This document shows positions 1 to 6,073 of a stretch of DNA of 6,310 nt, piece by piece. Each line of letters opens with the position of its first letter. Positions within the stretch are counted from its first letter, which is position 1. Source of the stretch: Nitrososphaeraceae archaeon (GTDB lineage: Archaea > Thermoproteota > Nitrososphaeria > Nitrososphaerales > Nitrososphaeraceae). The notes under the pieces are model-generated. The model was given only the letters and a program-made list of their open reading frames with translations, did no database searches and had not been told where the DNA came from. Both the position numbers and the translations under genes were made by a program. The stretch is taken from NCBI GenBank assembly GCA_021155845.1, contig JAJNBK010000079.1, positions 1-6,310 on the forward strand. Direction: 5' to 3'.

Positions 1-1
1 G

Positions 2-841
2 GAACCAACATGGGACAGTCCATGGGGAAGAGGCAGGCCTGGATGGCACATTGAATGTTCTGCAATGGCTTTGAAATATTTTGAAAGTCCTTTTGAGATT
101 CACGGAGGTGGAAATGATCTTATATTTCCACATCATGAAAATGAAATTGCTCAGTCAGAGGCCTTTTCTGAAACTCTCTTCGTGAAATTATGGTTACATA
201 CTGGCATGGTTACTATTAATTCTGAAAAAATGTCAAAATCTCTTGGCAATATCATAACCGTTCGAGAAGGTCTTGATCGGTGGGGAGCAAATTCTCTGCG
301 GATTTTCTGTATTTCTGTTCAATATTCTAAACCACTCGATTTCTCAGATAAAATTCTTTTAGAATCTATGCAGAGATGGCGCCAGATAGAAACCTGTGCA
401 TATGAGTTACGATTTGCGAACGGATGTGGAGGACAGCTTAAAGCCATAGAATTGTTAACTCACGAATCCATTAAAGAATTTACAGCTGCATTAGAAGATG
501 ATTTGAATACATCGCTTGCGCTTACAATTTTTATGAAATTTGTTGCAGATATTAATCGCTATGCAGCAAATGATAGTCTTACGTCTGATATGTCCCGGAT
601 AGCTCTAGTGACTTTTAACTATTGTATGGAAATACTAGGTCTGAGAGTATTAGAACCTACAGATACTGAAAGAAAAGAAATTGAAGATCTTGTTATAATC
701 AGAAATAAATTTAGAACTGAAAAAAAATTTAAAGATTCTGATTTTATTAGGAAACAATTGATTGATAAGTATGGTGTTGAACTTATGGATCACAAAAACA
801 GAACACTATGGAAGAAGGTTGAAACTCGTTTAAGCGTATAA
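2..841 (+). CDS. cysS: Cysteinyl-tRNA synthetase, C-terminal 279 residues (5' end outside window)
   Basis: CysRS joins cysteine to tRNA-Cys using ATP in the cytoplasm. The reading frame is open from base 2, so the ATG at 65 is internal (residue 22 of the visible part) and not the start. Visible residues 15-22 (WHIECSAM) and 42-48 (FPHHENE) carry the zinc ligands Cys19, His44 and Glu48. Their spacing equals that of Cys209, His234 and Glu238 in the E. coli enzyme. KMSKS is at residues 76-80, again at the expected distance. The helical anticodon-binding DALR-type part follows (about 120-250), and the protein ends with a normal C-terminal region around YGVELMDH. Family length is about 460 residues, so roughly 190 residues with the HIGH motif lie upstream. 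No frameshift or lost key residue is visible in the part present. The identification is secure; only the upstream part is unseen. Confidence 0.97.
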   Translation, partial: EPTWDSPWGRGRPGWHIECSAMALKYFESPFEIHGGGNDLIFPHHENEIAQSEAFSETLFVKLWLHTGMVTINSEKMSKSLGNIITVREGLDRWGANSLRIFCISVQYSKPLDFSDKILLESMQRWRQIETCAYELRFANGCGGQLKAIELLTHESIKEFTAALEDDLNTSLALTIFMKFVADINRYAANDSLTSDMSRIALVTFNYCMEILGLRVLEPTDTERKEIEDLVIIRNKFRTEKKFKDSDFIRKQLIDKYGVELMDHKNRTLWKKVETRLSV

Positions 842-890
842 AAGATCTCTCCAGTAATGATATAGGGCAGATAAGAATAAGCCTGAATCT

Positions 891-899
891 AATATTTAA
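891..899 (+). promoter_or_regulatory. Possible TATA element for the small zinc-ribbon gene
   Basis: AATATTTAA lies about 45 bases before the TTG at 940 and about 65 bases before the ATG at 959. A transcript starting about 25 bases downstream would have a short leader before either start. Such AT-rich words are common here, so support is modest. Confidence 0.3.
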
Positions 900-939
900 G
901 GGAAGAATTCAAATATCCTTTTTCATTTATGTAATCATA

Positions 940-1092
940 TTGGTAAGGGAAAATCTAAATGGAAAAAATGAACAGAAGAAGAAATGTGCATTATGCGAAT
1001 GCTCTCTGCCAGAAAATAATGAACTTAATATTTGTGGTGAATGTATAAAGTCTGCAGACTGTTGCATTGGCCTGGAAAAAATAAGTGAATGA
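940..1092 (+). CDS. Small cysteine-rich zinc-ribbon-like protein, start uncertain (50 aa from TTG)
   Basis: This frame is open from 823 and ends in TGA at 1090-1092. It encodes CALC (Cys16/Cys19) and CGEC (Cys32/Cys35) separated by 12 residues, plus Cys21 and the pair Cys41-Cys42. Paired CxxC knuckles like these normally hold one zinc ion, and the segment before them is lysine-rich. The gene ends three bases before the stop of the convergent CBS regulator, a tight fit expected of a real gene. No ATG lies in frame; the TTG at 940 is the best in-frame start. A more natural start is the ATG at 959, preceded by a purine-rich GGTAAGGG (942-949), but it is one base out of frame across the six A's at 963-968. 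One extra A, or a -1 slip there, would give a 44-residue protein. No family was recognised. Possible roles are nucleic-acid or protein binding, but nothing shows which. Confidence 0.6.
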   Translation: MVRENLNGKNEQKKKCALCECSLPENNELNICGECIKSADCCIGLEKISE

Positions 1093-1095
1093 ATT

Positions 1096-1650
1096 TTATT
1101 CTACCATTTTTAGAGTGTCAGTTACAGTTATTATCCCTATTACATCTCCTTTTTCGCTGACTAAAACACATTTGGCAAATCTCACTAGCGGGACAAGAGC
1201 CTTTGCAGGTGTGGATATGTCAACAACTGGTGGTGGTGGCTCCATTATTATCATGATCATGATATTTCTTAGCTTCTTTTCATCTTTTTCTATCATGCTT
1301 TTTGCAAGAGCATCCTCACTCAATATTCCTACGACTCGAGAACCATCAAATACAGGTATCTGGCTTATCGAATTACTTCTCATTTTATTAATTGCAGCAT
1401 GAAGAGTTTCGTGCTTTTGTACAGAAATCAATTTGCGACTACATATATCGCCAGCCTTCATCGAGGATTGACCTTCTAGAGAACTCAAAATCTCAAATAT
1501 CTTTCTAGCAGTCTCATAACTCGGTTTACATCTACCTGATTCAATCTGATTAATCATCGACGTGCTGATCCCCGTAAGTAATGCTAATCTGCGCTGCGTG
1601 ATACTTAATCTAATTCTCGCTTGTTTAATATATTCAAGCTTCGGAAGCAT
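1096..1650 (-). CDS. HTH (XRE-type) transcriptional regulator with tandem CBS domains
   Basis: This 184-residue cytoplasmic protein looks like a ligand-responsive transcription factor. Residues about 7-56 form a lambda-repressor/XRE helix-turn-helix (SITQRRLALLTGIS followed by MINQIESGRCKPS). Residues about 66-118 and 127-184 form a CBS pair, a module that usually binds adenine nucleotides or similar ligands. The second CBS keeps the G-x-x-T-x-x-D signature (Gly172, Thr175, Asp178). In the first, the Asp position is Ala114 (GILSEDA), so one nucleotide site may be weak. The architecture matches the archaeal group of predicted regulators with N-terminal HTH and C-terminal CBS domains; target and ligand are unknown. 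The linker region IMIMIIM followed by four prolines (130-141) is unusual and is encoded by short DNA repeats. The start is ATG at 1650, with a TATA-like element about 35 bases upstream. It is divergent from prf1 and convergent with the zinc-ribbon gene. Confidence 0.9.
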   Translation of the reverse strand: MLPKLEYIKQARIRLSITQRRLALLTGISTSMINQIESGRCKPSYETARKIFEILSSLEGQSSMKAGDICSRKLISVQKHETLHAAINKMRSNSISQIPVFDGSRVVGILSEDALAKSMIEKDEKKLRNIMIMIIMEPPPPVVDISTPAKALVPLVRFAKCVLVSEKGDVIGIITVTDTLKMVE

Positions 1651-1681
1651 TGTATATAGATTTATTTTCTTTTGATGCCGA

Positions 1682-1689
1682 TTTATAAT
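1682..1689 (-). promoter_or_regulatory. TATA element of the HTH-CBS regulator gene
   Basis: On the minus strand this reads ATTATAAA, centred about 35 bases upstream of the ATG at 1650. A transcript starting about 25 bases downstream would have a leader of only about 10 bases, as is usual in archaea. It fits the start chosen for the regulator. Confidence 0.45.
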
Positions 1690-1845
1690 TTCGCATCAGT
1701 TACTTCTTTTGTACATTCTCTTAAGGCAAGATAATAATTTACTAAATGTCTTCTAATTCCATAGAATATTCTAATCTGCTAATGGCTTTGGAAATAGAGT
1801 CATTTTAAAGATCTTTTACTTTTCGATCCTAAATATTTGATAGCC

Positions 1846-1852
1846 TTATATA
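1846..1852 (+). promoter_or_regulatory. TATA element of prf1
   Basis: TTATATA is centred about 37 bases before the ATG at 1886. The predicted transcription start (about 1873-1877) falls on or after the upstream TTG at 1871, so the mRNA would probably not contain that codon as a usable start. This favours ATG 1886 with a leader of about 10 bases. The rest of 1651-1845 lies between two divergent genes and shows no further gene. Confidence 0.5.
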
Positions 1853-1885
1853 CTTTACAAATCAATTCCGTTGTTATTAGCCGCA

Positions 1886-3166
1886 ATGAATTCAAATACT
1901 AATCAGTCCAAATGGGACTCCGTTAAAAGATACAAATTGACAAAAATGCTTAATGAACTTTCGAATATATCAGGTCATGGAACAGAGTTAGTGACTGTAT
2001 ATATTCCACCACGACGCCCAATTTTTGATATTATATCTCAATTACGAAATGAGGCAGGAACTGCATCCAACATAAAGTCTGACTTAACTAGGACGCATGT
2101 CCAAGATGCGTTAAGTAGAACCATAGAACATCTTAAACTCTTTAAGGAGCCCCCTGAAAATGGTCTTGTCATTTTCTGTGGAGCTATTCCAACTGGCAAA
2201 GGTTTCGGTACAGAAAAAATTGAGCTCTATTCTGTTATTCCACCTAAACCCATTCAAATCAATCTTTATCGATGTGATGATCATTTCTGGATAGATCATC
2301 TAAAAGATATGATGAAAGATGATAAGGTAATAGGAATATTGGCTTTAGATACCCAGGAGGCCGGTCTTGGGATTTTAACTGGAGATAGATGGGAGGTCAT
2401 AGATACTCTAACTTCTGGTGTCGCGGGAAAACATAGACAAGGGGGACAATCTGCTAGGAGATTTGAACGCCTTCGCGATAATGAATTAAATGAATTTTAT
2501 CATAGGGTTGCAGATCATGCTCAAAAAGTCTTTGTCGACCAATTTAAAGTAAGAGGTATAATCATAGGCGGGCCTGGTCCAACAAAGGATAATTTTCTGA
2601 AAGAGGAGTATCTTGATTATAGATTGCAGAATAACATTATTTCTACACTAGATTCCTCATATTCTGGAGATGAAGGAGTCAGGGAAATCATTGACAAAAT
2701 AAATGAGCAAGGCGTAATGACAGAATATCGCCTAATGGAAGAAAAAAAAATATTAAAAAAATTCATGAGTGAGGTATACTCGGGAAAAGGTTTAGGCATA
2801 TATGGGATCTCCGATGTGATAAAAGCATTGAAAAATGGTATTGCTGACCTCGTAATAGTTACTGATGATATCGGGTATTTGAAATTGGATGTAAAATGTA
2901 AAAGATGCGGTAACATTCAAGAGCATTTTATGGATAGGCCACGTTTGATTTCAGCAAGACAGGAAATATTATCAAAACCTTGTCCTTCTTGCGGAGCAGT
3001 TGACTTTGAAAGTAGTGAAAAAGATATTGTCGATTACTTGGAGGAAATGACTATCATGACAGGTAGTAAGCTAGAAATTATATCAGGTAGGACGGAGGAA
3101 GGAGCACAGTTGGCTAGCTTAGGAAAAATCGGCGCGCTCCTGCGATTTAGGCCGACGTCTGTATAA
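1886..3166 (+). CDS. prf1: Peptide chain release factor aRF1
   Basis: aRF1 recognises stop codons in the ribosomal A site and triggers hydrolysis of peptidyl-tRNA. In archaea it acts with aEF1A and the recycling ATPase ABCE1. From ATG 1886 the protein has 426 residues, close to the family's usual length. The N domain contains TASNIKS (Asn62-Ser65), the stop-codon decoding loop, and IFCG (96-99), matching the YxCxxxF region of eRF1. The M domain contains GKHRQGGQSARRFERLR, with the catalytic GGQ at 186-188. The C domain includes two CxxC pairs (Cys338/Cys341 and Cys366/Cys369), the zinc ribbon found in many archaeal aRF1s. A frame extension to TTG 1871 adds five residues but starts at about the predicted transcription start, so ATG is preferred. 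The gene appears monocistronic: a 235-base divergent region lies in front and 560 bases without a gene follow. It is intact, with all key motifs present. Confidence 0.98.
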   Translation: MNSNTNQSKWDSVKRYKLTKMLNELSNISGHGTELVTVYIPPRRPIFDIISQLRNEAGTASNIKSDLTRTHVQDALSRTIEHLKLFKEPPENGLVIFCGAIPTGKGFGTEKIELYSVIPPKPIQINLYRCDDHFWIDHLKDMMKDDKVIGILALDTQEAGLGILTGDRWEVIDTLTSGVAGKHRQGGQSARRFERLRDNELNEFYHRVADHAQKVFVDQFKVRGIIIGGPGPTKDNFLKEEYLDYRLQNNIISTLDSSYSGDEGVREIIDKINEQGVMTEYRLMEEKKILKKFMSEVYSGKGLGIYGISDVIKALKNGIADLVIVTDDIGYLKLDVKCKRCGNIQEHFMDRPRLISARQEILSKPCPSCGAVDFESSEKDIVDYLEEMTIMTGSKLEIISGRTEEGAQLASLGKIGALLRFRPTSV

Positions 3167-3726
3167 AAGATTATAAAATCATAGTTATCACTAGCTTCGA
3201 GTATTTTCATAGGAATCACACAATTCTTCTGTCCTAAACGCAGATTATGTATTATATAGAAAATATTTTACAAGTCAGAAAATAATAATCCCACAATTAG
3301 ATTGTTATACTAGAGAGAAACGTACTTTCTTACATTTGAGATGCATTAGAATAGCTATACTAGATAGATTTTGCGTATTGCAAAATTTATAATGTTGAAG
3401 AGTTATGTCAATGCATATCTTAAGATTTTGAGTATGCCTTTTCTTAATTGTTAGTTACAAATATCACTTATTAGGTCCACATATAGTTCTCATTGAAAAC
3501 CAATAATATGTAGGGGTAGTTAATTGTTATTTAGTATTACTTTATACATTTATTCTTCTATTTTATTAATTAACTTGGAATGAAGAAACAATGAAATACA
3601 ACATAAACAAAATCAAAATGTTATTACATCATGTCATATAGAAATGTTTATACGGTCGATAATCGGCTTTTGAAATTAATTTGTAGTGTATAATATCTTT
3701 TTTAAGAATTATTTCCATTATAACCT
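3167..3726. other. Intergenic stretch without a convincing gene (560 bases)
   Basis: I read all frames between prf1 and the receiver gene. The longest ATG-started frame is about 20 codons (near 3392), with no domain and no promoter spacing to support it. The sequence is very AT-rich with scattered stops on both strands. The last 40 bases hold the receiver gene's TATA element, and a near-palindrome lies at 3655-3667. No tRNA, known RNA or repeat array was recognised. Confidence 0.6.
3689..3696 (+). promoter_or_regulatory. TATA element of the receiver gene
   Basis: TATAATAT is centred about 35 bases upstream of the ATG at 3727, giving a predicted leader of about 8-10 bases. A second weaker word, TTTTTTAA (about 3698-3705), would give a leaderless transcript, so the exact start is open. 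Confidence 0.45.
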
Positions 3727-4119
3727 ATGGACATAGATCGGCAACAAAGACAAATTCGCAAAGTTATGATAGTTGAGGATGAACACGATATACTTCTATT
3801 ATACAAGGATTATCTTAAGACTAAAGGATATTCTGTAATTGCAAGCTCAACAACGGCCGATGCAGCTTTAGTAGATTTCGAAAAATACAAACCAGATCTA
3901 ATAATAATTGACTATAAACTTCCAGGGATAAAAAATGGTCTCCAAGCTGCAAAAGAGATCTTGACCAAATCCCCATCTGTCCGAATATTGATAATAACAG
4001 CTCATAAAGATATAAAGAATGAATTGAATAATGATGACTTTTTCCGGAATAAAAGGATCGAAATAATAATAAAACCTGTTAGGCTCGCTAGACTAGCTTA
4101 TATTATTCAAGAAGTTTAA
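3727..4119 (+). CDS. Single-domain response regulator (CheY-like receiver)
   Basis: This 130-residue protein is a stand-alone phosphoacceptor of a two-component system, expected in the cytoplasm. The receiver fold fills residues about 11-128. The acidic pocket is Glu17, Asp18 and Glu19 (VEDE). The phosphorylated residue is Asp62 in IIIDYKLPG. The switch threonine is Thr91 (IITAH) and the conserved lysine is Lys116 (IIIKP). All signature residues are present, so it should be phosphorylatable. No output domain follows: the protein ends with the last helix. The segment 94-110 between beta-4 and beta-5 is charged and slightly longer than usual. The first ten residues, rich in Gln and Arg, are a tail before the domain. 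No histidine kinase lies in the window, so its partner is encoded elsewhere. Terrestrial Nitrososphaerales commonly carry many orphan receivers; the output pathway is unknown. Confidence 0.93.
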   Translation: MDIDRQQRQIRKVMIVEDEHDILLLYKDYLKTKGYSVIASSTTADAALVDFEKYKPDLIIIDYKLPGIKNGLQAAKEILTKSPSVRILIITAHKDIKNELNNDDFFRNKRIEIIIKPVRLARLAYIIQEV

Positions 4120-4472
4120 CTAGAAATCAACTTAGTAGAACATATAGTTTGTAAGGATCTGGTCGATCAACAAGTATAATGCAAATGAAGGAATTAACAT
4201 CGAACTATGTGCTTCGTTTTAATCTATTAGTATATATATAAAATATATTCATTGAATTGCAATATTTAGATAGGAAGTTGAAATTTTTACTTCCAAGGTT
4301 TTGCAATACTGTTTAAGCAATCAGTATCAACACATTAACCTACATTAAATCGATGTATGTTCCTCTGCCATATTTCAAACTTTAGAAGAAACCTAATACT
4401 TGTTGTTGGTTATTCCAATGTGTGCTGTTCAAACGAGATCTATCTTTTATTATTCCAATTCTATTAATAAAG
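4120..4472. other. Intergenic stretch without a convincing gene (about 350 bases)
   Basis: Only very short frames are present here (for example 20 codons from 4179). The stretch holds a long TATA-like run near 4230-4250 with no good frame downstream. It also holds a 6-bp hairpin (GGAAGT 4273-4278 / ACTTCC 4289-4294). A 39-codon frame from ATG 4418 overlaps the possible small gene at 4473 and looks less protein-like. Nothing else was recognised. Confidence 0.5.
4445..4452 (+). promoter_or_regulatory. Possible TATA element of the small ORF at 4473
   Basis: TTTTATTA is centred about 25 bases before the ATG at 4473, the spacing for a leaderless archaeal transcript. The word is AT-rich and could occur by chance in this region. 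Confidence 0.25.
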
Positions 4473-4577
4473 ATGAAGATGTATGTTGTGAAAAGACTTG
4501 GAAAAAATGGAACTTGGAACACTATTACTCTAATTGATAAAAATGGATCATTTAGAGGAGAAGCATATATAATCTAA
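4473..4577 (+). CDS. Possible small hypothetical protein (34 aa)
   Basis: ATG at 4473 (or the second ATG at 4479) opens a 34-residue frame ending in TAA at 4575-4577. The product reads like alternating beta strands and Asn-Gly turns (GKNGTW, then DKNGSFRGEAYII), which suggests a small beta hairpin, and its composition is balanced. A TATA-like word sits about 25 bases upstream, and T-runs at 4597-4601 and 4607-4612 follow the stop. That gives a complete small transcription unit. Against it stand the short length, an overlapping 39-codon frame from 4418, and no recognised family. The frame is open upstream to 4386, so a GTG start at 4422 (51 residues) is also possible. It could equally be the remnant of a larger lost gene. 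Confidence 0.35.
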   Translation: MKMYVVKRLGKNGTWNTITLIDKNGSFRGEAYII

Positions 4578-5013
4578 CAAGACATTATGCGTCTACTTTT
4601 TCAATCTTTTTTGATCCAATTATTCACTGGGTTGTGATTACATTTCAACTCCACTTGCGCTCGATGGATGGTGATAAATCTTATTACATCATGGGATAAG
4701 AGACGACTCGAGCACTACTTTTGTGTACTAATAAGATATGTTGCCACAGCTATCAGTAGTTAAAGCGTTTTTTGAGTTACAAACAAAATATCACATTGTG
4801 AAATATCTAAAGCGAAAAAATTATTATCATAGTAGCCTATAGACTTAAGTTATACTAGTATTGTTCTGTTCATTACTTTCTGTTGATAATGTATTCATAG
4901 TAATTGAAATCTTCATCTTAATTAATGTACAACTGGAAAAAGTTTGCGCTTCTAAATATAATTGGGCAGCACGACATTAGACTTGTTGTTCTACCTCTCC
5001 TCAGTCATTATAC
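4578..5013. other. Intergenic stretch without a convincing gene (about 435 bases)
   Basis: After the T-runs, only short frames remain, such as 34 codons from ATG 4738 with no domain and no clear promoter. The minus strand, which lies downstream of the exported-protein gene, has frames of 23 codons or fewer. No RNA gene or repeat array was recognised. Confidence 0.5.
4597..4612 (+). terminator. Possible T-rich archaeal terminator
   Basis: Runs of five T (4597-4601) and six T (4607-4612) lie 20-35 bases after the stop of the small ORF at 4473. Archaeal polymerase typically releases at such U-tracts without needing a hairpin. Confidence 0.35.
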
Positions 5014-5460
5014 TCAATTTTTGCCTCCCGATCCGGCAGTCTTGTTGGTTCTGATTGTATTTTCTGCTGCCAAAGCATCATCGTATCCCACTTCGCCTTC
5101 AACAAATGTTAGTTCTTGTGCAAAATGAGATAATAGTTGGGATACAATACCATCGGGATATCTAGCAACCTGCGAAGCGATCTGCCTAATTTCCCTGTTG
5201 ACCTCTGCTTTGCTAGAACTCTCAGCAGAGTGTTTAGATAATTGTTCAATTACTTGCTTTACGTGAGTTGAATTTGTATCAGGATCTGCACTTGCTACTT
5301 GTTGTGCAATATCATTAATTAATTTTCTTATACCAATTTTTTGCTGTTGTTCTTGTTGCCCATAGATTCCTACTTGTATTGAAGGTACAATGGATATCCC
5401 GCTTAGCAATACTATTAATGATATAATAACTCCTAAATTTGACATGCTTTTTTTGAACAT
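5014..5460 (-). CDS. Small exported protein with signal peptide and internal duplication (148 aa)
   Basis: From ATG 5460 the product starts with MFKK and a hydrophobic stretch at about residues 8-33, a Sec-type signal peptide or membrane anchor. Cleavage is plausible near IYG/QQ (about residue 34). A Gln-rich stretch (QQEQQQ, 35-40) follows. The mature part is mainly helical and holds two related units. Residues about 47-80 contain IAQQVASADPD and VKQVIEQLSKHSAE. Residues about 90-116 contain IRQIASQVARYPD and VSQLLSHFAQE. The tail (121-148) is acidic, then Thr/Gly/Lys-rich. No cysteines or catalytic motifs are seen, and no known family was recognised. The frame also opens from GTG 5487, but that codon lies near or before the predicted transcription start and precedes the signal peptide, so ATG 5460 is preferred. 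It stands alone, with long empty stretches on both sides. The likely place is outside the membrane; the function is unknown. Confidence 0.8.
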   Translation of the reverse strand: MFKKSMSNLGVIISLIVLLSGISIVPSIQVGIYGQQEQQQKIGIRKLINDIAQQVASADPDTNSTHVKQVIEQLSKHSAESSSKAEVNREIRQIASQVARYPDGIVSQLLSHFAQELTFVEGEVGYDDALAAENTIRTNKTAGSGGKN

Positions 5461-5489
5461 AATTATACAATTACACCTTCTTCTCACCC

Positions 5490-5508
5490 AATTATAAGAC
5501 TATATATA
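5490..5508 (-). promoter_or_regulatory. Promoter region of the exported-protein gene (two TATA candidates)
   Basis: On the minus strand TATATATA (5501-5508) and CTTATAAT (about 5491-5498) lie about 45 and 34 bases upstream of ATG 5460. The nearer one gives a leader of about 8-10 bases and the farther one about 20. The purine-rich stretch just before the ATG (about 5477-5487) could pair weakly with the 16S rRNA end if the longer leader is used. Confidence 0.4.
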
Positions 5509-6073
5509 GCTATCAATTATTTGATGATGTATTGCTTTAATAATACAGATGTATAAGCAAAGACTTGTTCTCATTCTTTCCTTAACTGACAGTACTTAAC
5601 ATTATCTTAGTTGTTAATCAATTAGCAAGTGATCAATCTTGCCTTTAATAGACTAACTTCAGGTTGCATTTACAGTTATCCTTATAGCAAACAACAATTA
5701 ATAGCTACATTCAGAGCATTTTCATAGATATGTTGACTTAGTATCATAAGAGCGTTCTACTCATCGCTATTGCCAATTCATTTTTCAAATACTAGTAGAT
5801 TATTCCTATAGTAAGACCTGAGATAAGTTCCTTATCTGTTGATATAAAACTATGAGTAAAAATTACTTATAATTTATCTAGTATATATTGCAATAGAATT
5901 TTCTATAATGATAGCGCATTATGTCCTTGTACATAATGGAGACAACTTATGCTTAATCTATGGAAGTAAATAAGAAAAATAGAGCACTTCTGATTTTTAA
6001 TTAATACAACCTCAATATTTTTTCAAGTTTAGTCATAGAACAGATGCCTGTTCTTGCAGATTACAAATGAATC
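5509..6073. other. Intergenic stretch without a convincing gene (about 565 bases)
   Basis: All frames on both strands are short (24 codons or fewer). Two small perfect inverted repeats are present: AGATAAG/CTTATCT at 5821-5837 with a 3-base loop, and CATTATGT/ACATAATG at 5917-5938 with a 6-base loop. A 21-codon frame from ATG 5908 has TATATA (5882-5887) about 24 bases upstream. None of this is strong enough to call a gene or RNA. Confidence 0.5.

Noticed and set aside
1085..1402. Plus-strand frame of 105 codons
   Set aside because: It lies antisense to the HTH-CBS gene, which has clear domains. Its Gly-run and Ile/Met-run are the complement of that gene's Pro and Ile/Met codons.
2111..2299. 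Minus-strand frame inside prf1
   Set aside because: It is antisense to conserved aRF1 coding sequence, with no domain or promoter of its own.
2617..2916. Minus-strand frame of 99 codons inside prf1
   Set aside because: It is a shadow of the aRF1 C domain with unremarkable composition and no start signal.
3034..3219. Minus-strand frame over the prf1 3' end
   Set aside because: It is mostly antisense to the conserved aRF1 C-terminus, and no TATA element fits its start.
4425..4445. GTTCAAAC word resembling a tRNA T-loop
   Set aside because: The flanking bases do not form a T-stem, and no acceptor or anticodon stem can be placed around it.
4418..4537. 39-codon plus-strand frame with two adjacent cysteines
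   Set aside because: It overlaps the better-supported frame at 4473 in another phase and has no recognisable metal-binding spacing.
3621..4693. Shared 13-mer TTATTACATCATG at 3621-3633 and 4681-4693
   Set aside because: A single shared 13-mer is about what an AT-rich 6 kb window gives by chance, and the flanks do not match.
4738..4842. 34-codon plus-strand frame beginning MLPQLSVVKAFF
   Set aside because: There is no well-placed TATA element, no terminator and no motif, and such lengths are common by chance in this sequence.
4925..5128. Plus-strand frame of 67 codons
   Set aside because: Its second half is antisense to the exported-protein gene, whose signal peptide and duplicated units are clear. 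The frame itself shows no domain.
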